DNA of 64,000 bases from Akkermansia sp. (GCA_017471985.1 JAFURE010000019.1:1-64000); one strand, 5' to 3'. Numbered from the stretch's first letter, positions 17,241-26,870 are shown. A program made the numbers and translations. The notes: generated by a model from the letters alone, not told the origin.

Positions 17241-17420
17241 ATGGACATTACCCCCACAAGCACAGAAACAGCACCGAAATACCCTGCTCTGGTGAAAGCA
17301 GCCGCAGTCGTGACAACTGCCGCAGCCCTCGTCGCCTGCCAGCAGCAACAGCAACAGCAGGTCATGGGGCCTCCCGGAGCCCCTCTGCCCCCGCAGGTAA
17401 CAGGCGGAGTCGTTAAGTAA
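17241..17420 (+). CDS. Small lipoprotein with poly-Gln, tandem family, copy 4
   Basis: 59 residues: MDITPTSTETAPKYPALVKA, an Ala/Val/Thr hydrophobic stretch, lipobox LVAC (Cys 33), then seven glutamines and a Gly/Pro-rich end (VMGPPGAPLPPQVTGGVVK). Signal peptidase II cutting would leave a mature peptide of about 27 residues. It starts 4 nt after copy 3. The Gln run is a CAG/CAA repeat that could change length by slippage. Function unknown. Confidence 0.6.
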   Translation: MDITPTSTETAPKYPALVKAAAVVTTAAALVACQQQQQQQVMGPPGAPLPPQVTGGVVK

Positions 17421-17447
17421 CATAACAATAAAGAAAGAACTCAGCAC

Positions 17448-17618
17448 ATGAAAATCGAATCTGATACCACCAAAACAGCCCCGAAATACCCCGCAGTGGT
17501 AAAGGCCGCGGCCGTGGCTACTACAGCAGCCGCAGCACTCACCGCCTGCCAGCAACAGCAGCAGCAGGGCGGAGTGCTGCCGCCCCCCCCGCCTCAGATT
17601 GAGAACGTACAGAAGTAA
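17448..17618 (+). CDS. Small lipoprotein with poly-Gln, tandem family, copy 5
   Basis: 56 residues: [20 protein letters not shown], an Ala-rich hydrophobic stretch, lipobox LTAC (Cys 34), six glutamines, then [16 protein letters not shown]. It is the closest relative of copy 4 ([14 protein letters not shown] core and the Gln run after Cys). It lies 14 nt before ruvB on the same strand, so it may be cotranscribed with ruvB. Function unknown. Confidence 0.6.
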   Translation: MKIESDTTKTAPKYPAVVKAAAVATTAAAALTACQQQQQQGGVLPPPPPQIENVQK

Positions 17619-17632
17619 ACACGAATCTTCAC

Positions 17633-18649
17633 ATGGCAGATTCCGTCTACTCCCGCATGGCGGAGACGACAGGCAGCTACGATGTGTCGCTGCGCCCGCC
17701 CGCATTCAGCGAGTTCTGCGGGCAGGATAAAGTAAAGGAGCGACTGTTACTCATGGTCGAGGCCGCCCGCATGCGTGGCGATGTGCTCGACCATGTACTG
17801 CTCAGCGGCCCGCCCGGACTGGGCAAAACCACACTGGCCAACATTATAGCCAATGCCGTGGGGCACAGGCTGCACACAACATCCGGTCCTCAGATTGAGA
17901 AGGCCGGGGATTTGGCCGGTATTCTCACCAACGTCGAGAAAGGCGACGTGCTCTTCATCGATGAAATTCACCGCCTGCACCCGGCGATTGAGGAGTACCT
18001 GTACCCGGCTATGGAGGACTATAGGCTCGACATCATTATCGACCAAGGCCCCAATGCCCGCTCCATTCAGCTCAATCTGCCCAAGTTCACTCTGGTGGGC
18101 GCCACGACCCGCGCCGGCATGCTCACCGGCCCGCTGCGCTCGCGTTTCGGCCTGATTAACAGGCTCGACTACTACAAACCCGACGAACTCTGCCAGATTC
18201 TGCACCGCTCGGCGGGGCTGCTCGATATTGACCTGCAGCCCGGTGGTGCACTTGCTATTGCCCGTCGTTCCCGCGGCACCCCCCGTGTGGCCAATGCCCT
18301 GCTGCGCTGGGTGCGCGACTACGCTCAGGTCAAGAGCGATGGCCGTATCAGCGACGACGTGGCCGAAGCTGCTCTCGGTATGATTGATATCGATGAAGAC
18401 GGGCTCGACGAAATGGACAAACGCTTGCTCGAAACCATGATTTACAAGTTCAACGGCGGCCCGGTAGGTCTGGCCTCGCTCGCGGTTGCCGTGGGTGAAG
18501 ACGAGAGCACTATCGAGGACGTCCACGAGCCATTCCTTATTATGCAGGGCTACATTAAGCGCACACCGCGCGGGCGCGAGGCCATGCCCGCGGCCTATCA
18601 GAAAATCGGCGCACCTCTCACCCGCGCTCAGGGAGAACTCCCCCTTTAA
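17633..18649 (+). CDS. ruvB: Holliday junction branch-migration helicase RuvB
   Basis: 338 residues, normal RuvB length. AAA+ motifs: [19 protein letters not shown] at the start, Walker [12 protein letters not shown] (about 61-71), Walker B FIDEIHRL, sensor 1 [10 protein letters not shown], arginine-finger region GPLRSRF. The winged-helix C-terminus includes [17 protein letters not shown]. RuvB is the hexameric motor that, with RuvA, migrates Holliday junctions. ruvA and ruvC are not in the window. It is followed 21 nt later by the amidase gene. Confidence 0.97.
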   Translation: MADSVYSRMAETTGSYDVSLRPPAFSEFCGQDKVKERLLLMVEAARMRGDVLDHVLLSGPPGLGKTTLANIIANAVGHRLHTTSGPQIEKAGDLAGILTNVEKGDVLFIDEIHRLHPAIEEYLYPAMEDYRLDIIIDQGPNARSIQLNLPKFTLVGATTRAGMLTGPLRSRFGLINRLDYYKPDELCQILHRSAGLLDIDLQPGGALAIARRSRGTPRVANALLRWVRDYAQVKSDGRISDDVAEAALGMIDIDEDGLDEMDKRLLETMIYKFNGGPVGLASLAVAVGEDESTIEDVHEPFLIMQGYIKRTPRGREAMPAAYQKIGAPLTRAQGELPL

Positions 18650-18670
18650 TTCCATCGAAACACAACCAGC

Positions 18671-19486
18671 ATGAAACGCCTTTTATTTGCCGCTGCAGCG
18701 GCAGTTTCCTTCCTCATCCCCTCCTGCTACCAGATGCAGATGCAGCAGATTGCCTACAACTCAAAAGTTGTCGTGCTCGATATCGGCCACTATTACGAGC
18801 CGGTGCGCGGCGGTCAGGGCGCCCGCACGCCCGATGCCAGCAAGGGCGGCGTCATTGAGGAAACGGAGTTCTGGTACCGCTACGCCGGTGAGGTCAAGAA
18901 AACCGTCGAGGCTGCCGGCTATACCTGCCTGATATGCAACCGTGGCGATGTACCGACCAATCCCAAATTGGCGGCGGCCGCCGAGAAAGCCGGGGTTCAC
19001 CACGTGAAGTCCCCCATCCCCACCGCCATTTATCGCTCCACTCACCACCCGCACCGTATAGCCGTGGGCATGCTGAGCACCAACTACGCGCTCGACCAAC
19101 AGCCCGGAGCCGTGGTGTTCCTGCACCACAACAGCAACTCCGCCACCTGGAAGGTGTGCAACAAGGGGGCTTTCTACTGCAATGAGGCCGGCGTGCGTCT
19201 GGCTCAGACCATGGCGCAGGTGATGACACGCGATATTCTCGATGCCCCCAAGGACGGTATGCCCAACAACGGCGTGCCCTGCGGCGTAGTTTTGCGCACT
19301 GATGGCCGCCGTGGCGGCGGTGATTGGCTGAATGCCTGCAACGAATCGTACGTTCCTGCCGTCATAACTGAAGTAGCCTATCTTTCCAACCCCGAGCATG
19401 CACGCTATCTCAACAAACACGAAAACGCCGTGCGCTTTGCTCAGGCAGTTGGGCGGGGCATCGTCGAATATCTCAATAAACGTTAA
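18671..19486 (+). CDS. N-acetylmuramoyl-L-alanine amidase (Amidase_3) lipoprotein
   Basis: 271 residues with a lipoprotein signal (MKRLLFAAAAAVSFLIPSC). Zinc-amidase motifs are in order: LDIGHYYEP (first His), VIEETEFWYR (Glu), VVFLHHNSNS (second His), and the catalytic Glu in ITEVAYLSNPEHARYL. These enzymes cut the bond between muramic acid and the stem peptide, as in cell separation. An insertion of about 50 residues between the second and third ligands contains an HHPHRIAVGM segment. It begins 21 nt after ruvB and ends 4 nt before the helicase start. Confidence 0.85.
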   Translation: MKRLLFAAAAAVSFLIPSCYQMQMQQIAYNSKVVVLDIGHYYEPVRGGQGARTPDASKGGVIEETEFWYRYAGEVKKTVEAAGYTCLICNRGDVPTNPKLAAAAEKAGVHHVKSPIPTAIYRSTHHPHRIAVGMLSTNYALDQQPGAVVFLHHNSNSATWKVCNKGAFYCNEAGVRLAQTMAQVMTRDILDAPKDGMPNNGVPCGVVLRTDGRRGGGDWLNACNESYVPAVITEVAYLSNPEHARYLNKHENAVRFAQAVGRGIVEYLNKR

Positions 19487-19490
19487 TCTT

Positions 19491-22400
19491 ATGAGCTTTA
19501 CCATCAAAGCGGATTTCAGTCCCTACCTTTCCGTAGTCTATCTCAGTAACCGCAAGCCACTGTTCGATGAAATTATCATCCAAAGCGATACGGTTGTCGA
19601 CAATCTGACACTACGCATCAGCACAAGCCCGGAGTATGTCACCTCACAGACTTACGATATCGGCGCACTGATGGCCAATACAGAGCGCCGCATTCTCCCG
19701 ACTGAGCAGACTGACTTTGATCTTACCGTGCTCAAAGCTCTGACAGAAGAAGAACCGGGCAAAATCCACTTTGAAATATGCGATGGCGAACAGGTTCTCC
19801 ATAGGGAAAGCCGAGAACTTAATTGGTTACCGGGCAACACATGGGTACTGGGTAAAAACGCCAAGTTCCCGGAGCTGCTGGCAGCGCTGGTTCAGCCCAA
19901 CGACCCCGCCGTAGATAAGGTTCTGCACTTTGCCGGGGAACTCCTCGCCAACAAAGGCCTGAACCCCGACTGGAACGGTTACAAGAGCGAACCGAATGCC
20001 ATTCTGAACAAACTCCACGCCATTTGGCTCACCCTGAGCGGTTACGGAATCAACTACGCCCTGCCGCCCCGAGGCGAAATCGATGCAAGCGTGGGCGTAC
20101 ACCAGAAGGTTCGAACCCCCTCACAAATCATGCAGGGTGGTTGCGCCACATGTCTGGACACCACCATGCTCATGGCCGCCGTTATCGCACAGGCTGGGTA
20201 CAACCCGCTCGTCATCGTCATACCCAATCATGCCTTTGTCGGCATGCTGATGAAGGATGAGTGCATGACCTCACACATCACTCACGACAGCGCTATTCTA
20301 CGTAACCTTGTAGAACTGAATGAACTGGTTGTGCTCGAAACAACCATGCTCACCAAGTGCGAAAACGGATTGCAGTTTTCCTTTGCCGATGCTATGGAGA
20401 AAGGTAAGCAAAATCTGTACAAAACAGAAAGTGCGACGGCCTACGACATCGCAAAAATCTGGGCTTCGGGAGTGCGCCCCATCGGCACCGAACGCCCGGA
20501 GGACGCACCGAGCATTGTCAATGAGACAACTGCCAATGGTGGCAATGCCGAGTTCCTGCCCGAAATGAGCGCAGAGGATTGGGAAAAGGCCATGTCACTG
20601 GTCAACTCCCGCAAACGCACCCGCATGGAAAACTGGCAGCTGAAATTGCTCGACCTTTCCATGCGCAACAACCTGCTCAATTCACGGGCAGACAAAACGC
20701 AGCTTCACATCGTACTGAACAACTCCGCTCGCCTGGAAGATGACCTCAACAATGGTAAGGTTTTCAAACTTTCGGCAGTTCCCCACACATTCGCCCTCGA
20801 TGAGGCGTTGAAAAAGGAAGATAAATCCGATGCTCAGGCCATTATCAATCAGCACGCGCTCGAAATGTATGAAAAGAACGAGCTGCTGGCTATCAGCAAT
20901 AAAACTTTGCTGGATAACGAAGAACTTCAGAAACGTCTCTACAAACTCTACCTTGCCGCCCGAAAAAACCTGGAAGAGAGTGGCTACAACACCCTTTACA
21001 TTGCCTGCGGTTTCCTGAAATGGATTCGCAAGGAAAAAAATCAGACCCTCTACGCCCCCCTTCTGCTCATTCCGGTTCGCATTTCCCGAAAAAGCGTGAA
21101 GAGCGGCTTCACCCTGCGCACGTCGGATGAAGAAACCCGCATCAACCTTACCTTGCTGGAACTGCTCAAAACCGAGTACAGCCTGCGCATTCCCACCCTT
21201 GAGGGAGAATTGCCGACAGACAAGAGCGGGCTGGATGTCTGCCTCATTTTCGATACAGTACGCCGTGCCATCAAGGACATTGAAGGGTGGGAGGTACAGG
21301 ATACCTGTTCGCTTGGCATCTTCTCCTTCGCCAAGTACCTGATGTGGAAGGATCTTTGCGACCGTAAGGATGAGCTGATGGCCAACCCCATCGTCCGCCA
21401 TCTGGCAAATGAAAATCGTGAAAACTTCCCCACTCAGGTAGGGTTCCCCGACCCGGCTACGCTTGATACCGATGCAGACGCACAACGCATCTACACCCCG
21501 CTCTCGTCGGACTCCTCGCAGCTCTCAGCCATTCTGGCAGCCGGGCGCGGCAAGAACTTCGTGCTCATCGGGCCGCCCGGTACCGGTAAGAGCCAGACCA
21601 TCTCCAACATGATAGCCCACTGTCTGGGACATGGCAAGACTGTGCTCTTCGTCGCTGAGAAGGCCGCAGCTCTCTCGGTTGTGTACAAACGACTTAAGCG
21701 CATCGGTCTTGGCGACTTCTGCCTGGAGCTCCATTCCAACAAGGCCATCAAAAAAGAAGTCCTGAACCAATTCAAAACAGCTATCGACAATTCTGCGATT
21801 AAGTCAAAGAACAGCCAATGGAGTAAGAAAGTCAGCACGATTCAGCTCATCCGCGAGGGACTCAATCTCCTACCGCAGGCGCTGCACACCCCCTACCCGG
21901 ATGGCACAACACTGTATGAGGACATCTGCCTGCTGAGCGATTCTCAGTCTTTCCTGCTGATTCCGCCCCCGGCCGAAGACATGCTGACTGTCAGCGCTGA
22001 ACGCAAAACTGAACTACAGGAACGCGCACATGAATTCAATATATCATTTGCACCGGTAGCCCACCTCTACCCGGGTATTGCCGTCTATTTGACAGCAACT
22101 GACTACAGCCTGCAGTGGGAGGATGATTTGGCCGAGCTACTCCCGCGCTTCATCAAAGCAGTTGAAAAGCGTGACGTAGCACTCACCATGCTTATGAACA
22201 GCGTGGGTCTGACAGATGAGGACTACAACGAATCTCGCAACCAAATTTGCAAACTGCTGTTGCTTGCCGCCCGTACAGCAGGTCAGGACAACAGCCTGCT
22301 GATGCCGGAAACAGCGGAGGCACAACTACTCAGCTTGCAGGAGGCCGTAGCGCACGCCCGCAACTACCACCTCTACAAGGAAGGGCTTACCCTGCCTTAC

Positions 22401-24662
22401 CCCGAAAATGCAGAACTGGAACCGTGCATAGCACAGCTTTACCGCGATTGGAAGGAGGCCCAGTTCTCGAACTGCATCAGCCGTTTCTTCACCACACGCC
22501 GCATTCGCAAAGAGCTTCAGAAGTTGGCGTTCTCACACAAAAAACCCGATGTCGAGAAAGATTTGGAGCGTCTCATTTCCATGCAGAAAATCCGGCACAC
22601 AAAGGCTATCACCTCAACAGATCTGCCCCAATTCCGACGTGGCATCAACACTCAGCAATCTGACTACGAGGCTGCTTGCGCCATTGCCCATGAGCTTAAA
22701 AACCTGCCGGATATTCACCCGCTCTGCCGACTCTACCTCACCCGCGAAGGAAATCCCTTTACCCCCGGAAGCCCGGCAACAACACAAGCAGCCACTCTGC
22801 AGCTCAGGCAGGATGAATACACCGCCCTGGCCAAGCGCGTAACGGAACTTCTGGGAACCGATGTCGCTCAACATCCGGACTTCGCGCAGGAAGGTGCAGT
22901 CGCTCGCCTGTGCAACGAACTGCTCACACAGCGCAAGACCTGGCGCTCCATCGTACTCTGGAATTCCTGCGCTCTTCAGGCCAGGAGCAAGACTGAGCGC
23001 GCCATGGTTGACCTGCTGCAGCGGAAAGAAGTTGAGCCCGATGAGCTCGAAAACCTGTTCCGCAAGAACTATTCCCGCTACCGCCTGAGAGCTGCGGTGG
23101 ACGCCAGCAAAACGCTCACGGCGTTCGACTCGACCACGCACGAAGCCCGCATCTCGGATTTCCGTTCGCAGGACTCGGCACTGCTGACCGCCGCCGGTGC
23201 CGAGCTGCAGCAGATTCTCAGAACCAAGTCACTGGAGCACAGTGACCACGGTAAAGAACTGGCGGAACTCAATCACGAAATTAATAAGCAGCGCGCTCAC
23301 AAGGCAATTCGCAAGCTGCTCACGCTCACACCGAACGTCAGCCGACTGCTCAAGCCCTGCATGCTCATGAGCCCGCTCTCAGTAGCCCAGTACCTCACGC
23401 CCGATGCCGAGCCCTTCGATGTCGTTATCTTCGACGAGGCCTCGCAGATTCCCGTGTGGGATGCCATCGGCGCCATCGGCCGCGGCAAGAGCGCTGTGAT
23501 TGTGGGTGACCCACGACAGATGCCGCCTACCAGCTTCTTCAGCCGTACTAAGATTGACGAAAGCGAGGAGACGGAAGAAATCGAGCAGGATTTGGAGAGC
23601 ATTCTCGATGAATGCCTGGCCTGCGGGATTCCGCAGATGAACCTCACCTGGCACTATCGCAGTAAGTCCGAGAGCCTGATTGCCTACTCCAACCGCAATT
23701 ATTACGAAAACAAGCTGGTGACCTTCCCCGCCCCCGTGGCAAAGGATACCGCGCTGCAGTACCACTACGTACAGGGCACCTACGAGCGCGGCAGCAGCAA
23801 GCGCTACAACAAAAAGGAGGCTCAGGTACTCGTGGACAACGTGTTGCAGGTGCTCCGCAGCCCGGGTTTCGAGTACAACGAGATGACCAGTATCGGTATC
23901 GTGACCTTCAACACCCAGCAGCAGGCACTCATTCTCGACCTCTTCGAAAAGGCCCGCGCTGAGGATGAATCACTCGAGCCTTTCTTTGATGAAGAGAACC
24001 CCGAGGCCATCTTCGTGAAGAACCTCGAGAACGTACAGGGCGACGAGCGTGGAGTCATCTACTTCTCCACCACTTTCGGACCCGATGAAAAGGGGAATAT
24101 CTCCATGAACTTCGGTCCGCTGAACCTGACAGGCGGTGAGCGCCGACTGAATGTAGCCATCACCCGAGCCCGTACCGGCATGCGTGTGTTCAGCTCCCTT
24201 AAGCCCGAGGACATCGACCTGAACCGTACCCGCGCCCGCGGTGCGGCAGACCTGCGCGGGTTCCTGGAGTGTGCCCGCATGGGCGCCAACGCCTACTTCA
24301 ACACCAACGGCCCCGCTGCCGGGCAGGCTGAGAGCGGGCTACAGCGCTCCATCTGCACCGCTCTGCAGGCGCTTGGCTGGAACTGCGTGAGCAATCTGGG
24401 CGTATCGGGCTTCCGTATTGACATCGCTATAGCCGACCCATCGCGCCCCGGCAACATGCTGGCCGGCATCGTGCTGGACGGCCCGAGCTATGCCGGAGCC
24501 GCCACGGCACGCGACCGCGATGTATTGAGGGAGAGCGTGCTGCAGGCTCTGGGTTGGAATCTCTGCCACATTTGGGCGCTGGATTGGTGGCGCGACCCGC
24601 AGGGTTATGCCGACAAGGTAAATGAACAGCTGAAAAAGTTCTCAGCGCAGGCAGGACAATAA
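19491..24662 (+). CDS. DUF4011-type SF1 helicase with transglutaminase-like and nuclease-like domains
   Basis: A 1723-residue protein. In order: an all-beta N-terminus; a transglutaminase-like segment with Cys 218 in GGCATCLD and His 247 in PNHAF; DUF4011 near 375 (WQLKLLDLSMRNNLLNSR); an SF1 helicase with Walker A GPPGTGKSQT (about 694), DEASQIP (about 1314), VGDPRQMPP, HYRSKSE, ENVQGDERG and AITRART (about 1558); and a C-terminal Vsr/DUF559-like nuclease fold (DIAIADP near 1643, VLDGPSYAG near 1661, then ARDRDVLRESVLQALGW). This order is known in large helicases often annotated near defence genes. The start at 19491 is 4 nt past the amidase stop. The nuclease acidic residues are only partly conserved by eye. 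The DNA or RNA target is unknown. Confidence 0.85.
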   Translation: MSFTIKADFSPYLSVVYLSNRKPLFDEIIIQSDTVVDNLTLRISTSPEYVTSQTYDIGALMANTERRILPTEQTDFDLTVLKALTEEEPGKIHFEICDGEQVLHRESRELNWLPGNTWVLGKNAKFPELLAALVQPNDPAVDKVLHFAGELLANKGLNPDWNGYKSEPNAILNKLHAIWLTLSGYGINYALPPRGEIDASVGVHQKVRTPSQIMQGGCATCLDTTMLMAAVIAQAGYNPLVIVIPNHAFVGMLMKDECMTSHITHDSAILRNLVELNELVVLETTMLTKCENGLQFSFADAMEKGKQNLYKTESATAYDIAKIWASGVRPIGTERPEDAPSIVNETTANGGNAEFLPEMSAEDWEKAMSLVNSRKRTRMENWQLKLLDLSMRNNLLNSRADKTQLHIVLNNSARLEDDLNNGKVFKLSAVPHTFALDEALKKEDKSDAQAIINQHALEMYEKNELLAISNKTLLDNEELQKRLYKLYLAARKNLEESGYNTLYIACGFLKWIRKEKNQTLYAPLLLIPVRISRKSVKSGFTLRTSDEETRINLTLLELLKTEYSLRIPTLEGELPTDKSGLDVCLIFDTVRRAIKDIEGWEVQDTCSLGIFSFAKYLMWKDLCDRKDELMANPIVRHLANENRENFPTQVGFPDPATLDTDADAQRIYTPLSSDSSQLSAILAAGRGKNFVLIGPPGTGKSQTISNMIAHCLGHGKTVLFVAEKAAALSVVYKRLKRIGLGDFCLELHSNKAIKKEVLNQFKTAIDNSAIKSKNSQWSKKVSTIQLIREGLNLLPQALHTPYPDGTTLYEDICLLSDSQSFLLIPPPAEDMLTVSAERKTELQERAHEFNISFAPVAHLYPGIAVYLTATDYSLQWEDDLAELLPRFIKAVEKRDVALTMLMNSVGLTDEDYNESRNQICKLLLLAARTAGQDNSLLMPETAEAQLLSLQEAVAHARNYHLYKEGLTLPYPENAELEPCIAQLYRDWKEAQFSNCISRFFTTRRIRKELQKLAFSHKKPDVEKDLERLISMQKIRHTKAITSTDLPQFRRGINTQQSDYEAACAIAHELKNLPDIHPLCRLYLTREGNPFTPGSPATTQAATLQLRQDEYTALAKRVTELLGTDVAQHPDFAQEGAVARLCNELLTQRKTWRSIVLWNSCALQARSKTERAMVDLLQRKEVEPDELENLFRKNYSRYRLRAAVDASKTLTAFDSTTHEARISDFRSQDSALLTAAGAELQQILRTKSLEHSDHGKELAELNHEINKQRAHKAIRKLLTLTPNVSRLLKPCMLMSPLSVAQYLTPDAEPFDVVIFDEASQIPVWDAIGAIGRGKSAVIVGDPRQMPPTSFFSRTKIDESEETEEIEQDLESILDECLACGIPQMNLTWHYRSKSESLIAYSNRNYYENKLVTFPAPVAKDTALQYHYVQGTYERGSSKRYNKKEAQVLVDNVLQVLRSPGFEYNEMTSIGIVTFNTQQQALILDLFEKARAEDESLEPFFDEENPEAIFVKNLENVQGDERGVIYFSTTFGPDEKGNISMNFGPLNLTGGERRLNVAITRARTGMRVFSSLKPEDIDLNRTRARGAADLRGFLECARMGANAYFNTNGPAAGQAESGLQRSICTALQALGWNCVSNLGVSGFRIDIAIADPSRPGNMLAGIVLDGPSYAGAATARDRDVLRESVLQALGWNLCHIWALDWWRDPQGYADKVNEQLKKFSAQAGQ

Positions 24663-25718
24663 GCGCTGCACGCGCTTGCCGGGCAGATTACCCAGCTCCA
24701 TACCGCGCATCACATACGCAAACGACAAGCCGGTGGCGGGACAACACAGTCCCAACGAGCCACCGGCTCCTGCGTGTCCGAACCCGCCCTCACCGAAAAT
24801 GGACGTCGGCTCGCACATGGCACCGCAGGTGAAGGCCGTGGGCTCCAGCAAAGTAAGGTCCATCCCTGAGCACTGGGGAGTACTCATCCATTCCAGAACA
24901 TCGTCTGCAAAGGGAGATTGTGGCAGTTGCCCCAGCAGAGCCTGATAAAACATAGCCAGACCACGAGCGGAAGCCACGCCTCCCTTGGCAGGCGAACCGC
25001 ACTGCCACGCTGCGGGGGTATTCATCTCGCGGGCGGAACCGTATCCACTGATACTGTGGAATGAGCGGTACACGGAGCTACTCTCGTCAAAATACTCGCG
25101 GTAGAAGGGAGTGCGGGGCATAGCGCCCAGCATGCGCGCCGTTCTCAGCTCGGCCACGCTCTCATAGCACGACTCGGGCACATGGCCGATGTAGAACTCC
25201 AGACCGAGAGGACGGCGCACCCGTTCTTCCCAATAATCGCACACGCGCTGCCCCGTGAGTTCCAGCATCAGGATGTCCACCAGCGGGCCGAAGGTCTGCG
25301 GGTGGTAACCATGCTGCGGGGGCGCCCACAGCGGACGGCTTTTCTCAATGGCACGGCGGCAGGCCCCGAGGTCATCGATAGGAGCCGGCTCGGCCAGAGC
25401 GGCAAATCCCCCCTGGTGCGAGAGCAACTGCCCCACAGTCAGGTGCGGCGAGGGGAATGAAGGCCATAAATCTCCCACCTCTAGTTCAGGCCCGCGGCAG
25501 CAATCATACAGAGCCTGCAACAGACAGGCCGCGGCAGCCGGCTTAGTGGCGGAATAGATGGGCACAAGGGTGTGCGGCTGCCAGGCCACACCGCGCCGCG
25601 ACTCACCACCGCAAACGAGCGCCATCTCCTGCCCGTCCTGCCAGACTGCGACAGAGCCCCCCTGCTCCAATCCCTCCTCGAGATTGAGGGCAAAGGCCTG
25701 CTGTAATTTCTGCAACAT
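24642..25718 (-). CDS. Serine hydrolase of the beta-lactamase (class C/esterase) family
   Basis: 358 residues with the serine-beta-lactamase-like layout: nucleophile motif SATK (IYSATKPAAAA, about residue 57), a Y-x-P/N element in HGYHPQTFG (about 145), and a C-terminal HAG motif (GFGHAGAGGSLG) in place of KTG. This is the EstB-like or LACTB-like carboxylesterase group rather than a true lactamase. There is no signal peptide, so it is cytoplasmic. Its ATG overlaps the TrmO stop as TGATG. Its last 21 nt overlap the convergent helicase gene. Confidence 0.82.
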   Translation of the reverse strand: MLQKLQQAFALNLEEGLEQGGSVAVWQDGQEMALVCGGESRRGVAWQPHTLVPIYSATKPAAAACLLQALYDCCRGPELEVGDLWPSFPSPHLTVGQLLSHQGGFAALAEPAPIDDLGACRRAIEKSRPLWAPPQHGYHPQTFGPLVDILMLELTGQRVCDYWEERVRRPLGLEFYIGHVPESCYESVAELRTARMLGAMPRTPFYREYFDESSSVYRSFHSISGYGSAREMNTPAAWQCGSPAKGGVASARGLAMFYQALLGQLPQSPFADDVLEWMSTPQCSGMDLTLLEPTAFTCGAMCEPTSIFGEGGFGHAGAGGSLGLCCPATGLSFAYVMRGMELGNLPGKRVQRLLSCLR

Positions 25719-26377
25719 CAGGGTTCGGGGCGTATGGTGAGCACGTGAGCCACACCGTCCTGCACACGAAAACTCACCTCATAAGGCTTCAGAATAATAT
25801 GGTACACGCGCTCAGGGTCCTGCTGGTAAGCGGGTCGGGGATCCTGAGCCAGTACCTCCTGCATGGCCATAGCCCAATCGTGCGGAGCCGATTTCGGCAC
25901 AGGACACTCTACCAACACCTGCAACATGGTGCGTGGTGTTTCGGTAAATCCGCCCGTAGCCTCGGGTATGCTGTCGGCATACGCAATATAGGGCTTAATG
26001 TCGTAGATGGGCGTGCCGTCTACCATATCAGCGCCACTCACACGCAGCACCGGGCCGTCCTCCACCGATACCAGCTTCACAACAGATAAGCCCAATCCAT
26101 TCGGGCGGAAGGGTGAACGTGTGGCAAACACCCCCACTCGAGTATTGCCACCCAGTCGTGGCGGGCGCACCGTCGGGTGCCACCCGGCGCCCTCATTGCA
26201 ATGAAAGCCCCATATCAGCCACAAGTGACTGAACGCAGCTATACCGCGCACAAAATCGGGGTTACGATAGGCGGGTTCAAAGACAATTTCGCTGATGACA
26301 TGTGGCGCGAGATTGCCCTGACGAGGCACCCCGAACTTGTCCGCAAACGGCGAGCGGATGTACGCCACCGGTTCCAT
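25718..26377 (-). CDS. trmO: tRNA (adenine37-N6)-methyltransferase TrmO
   Basis: 219 residues of the TrmO (YaeB/TsaA) family. Diagnostic segments are IRSPFADKFGVPRQ at the start, FSHLWLIWGFH, VGVFATRSPFRPNGLGLS and DMVDGTPIYDIKPY. TrmO uses SAM to methylate N6 of t6A37 in tRNA-Thr. I start at ATG 26377, which overlaps the upstream Nudix stop as TGATG, rather than at the GTG one codon before. Its own stop overlaps the next start the same way, so this is a tightly coupled three-gene run. Confidence 0.92.
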   Translation of the reverse strand: MEPVAYIRSPFADKFGVPRQGNLAPHVISEIVFEPAYRNPDFVRGIAAFSHLWLIWGFHCNEGAGWHPTVRPPRLGGNTRVGVFATRSPFRPNGLGLSVVKLVSVEDGPVLRVSGADMVDGTPIYDIKPYIAYADSIPEATGGFTETPRTMLQVLVECPVPKSAPHDWAMAMQEVLAQDPRPAYQQDPERVYHIILKPYEVSFRVQDGVAHVLTIRPEP

Positions 26378-26847
26378 CACACACCGAAGAAATCACGCAT
26401 CACCTGCACATACACACCGCGCTTAAAGTCCGGCAGGGAGTCGTAGTCAAAATCAGCAGGCTTCACCCACTTGTAGTCGCGGAACTCCTTGTTGTCCAGC
26501 CACGGCTCGGCGGCATCGCTGTGCATGCGGCACAGAAAGTAAAACTGCTCCTGCCCCGCATAGGGAATACCACGCTTGCGCAACACCCTCTCGCGCTCCT
26601 TGGGCGGGTAATCATAGCGGTACGGGCCGTGCTCGGCTATCACCTCGTATTCGTTGGGGCGAAACCCCGTTTCCTCCATCCCCTCGCGACAGGCAGCACT
26701 CAGCGGGGACTCGCCGTTCTTAATCCCACCCTGCGGGAACTGCCAGGCTCCTACAGGTTTCACGCGCTCGCACACCAACACTGTGCCATCATTACGCTGA
26801 TAGATGATGGCGGCATTCGGTCGATAAAGTTCCGTGGTCTGTGACAT
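26377..26847 (-). CDS. RppH-like Nudix hydrolase
   Basis: 156 residues. The Nudix box reads GGIKNGESPLSAACREGMEE followed by TGF, with the full GX5EX7REUXEEXGU spacing. The preceding GAWQFPQGG is typical of the RppH/Ap4A group, which removes pyrophosphate from mRNA 5' ends or cleaves dinucleoside polyphosphates. RppH is about this length. In a cell with many leaderless transcripts 5'-end processing could be informative, but that link is speculation. First gene of the trmO run. Confidence 0.85.
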   Translation of the reverse strand: MSQTTELYRPNAAIIYQRNDGTVLVCERVKPVGAWQFPQGGIKNGESPLSAACREGMEETGFRPNEYEVIAEHGPYRYDYPPKERERVLRKRGIPYAGQEQFYFLCRMHSDAAEPWLDNKEFRDYKWVKPADFDYDSLPDFKRGVYVQVMRDFFGV

Positions 26848-26870
26848 ATAGACAAAAAGGTCGTGAAGTC

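Noticed and set aside
24756-25718. True beta-lactamase (antibiotic resistance)
   Set aside because: It lacks a signal peptide and the KTG motif is replaced by HAG, which points to an esterase-like hydrolase.
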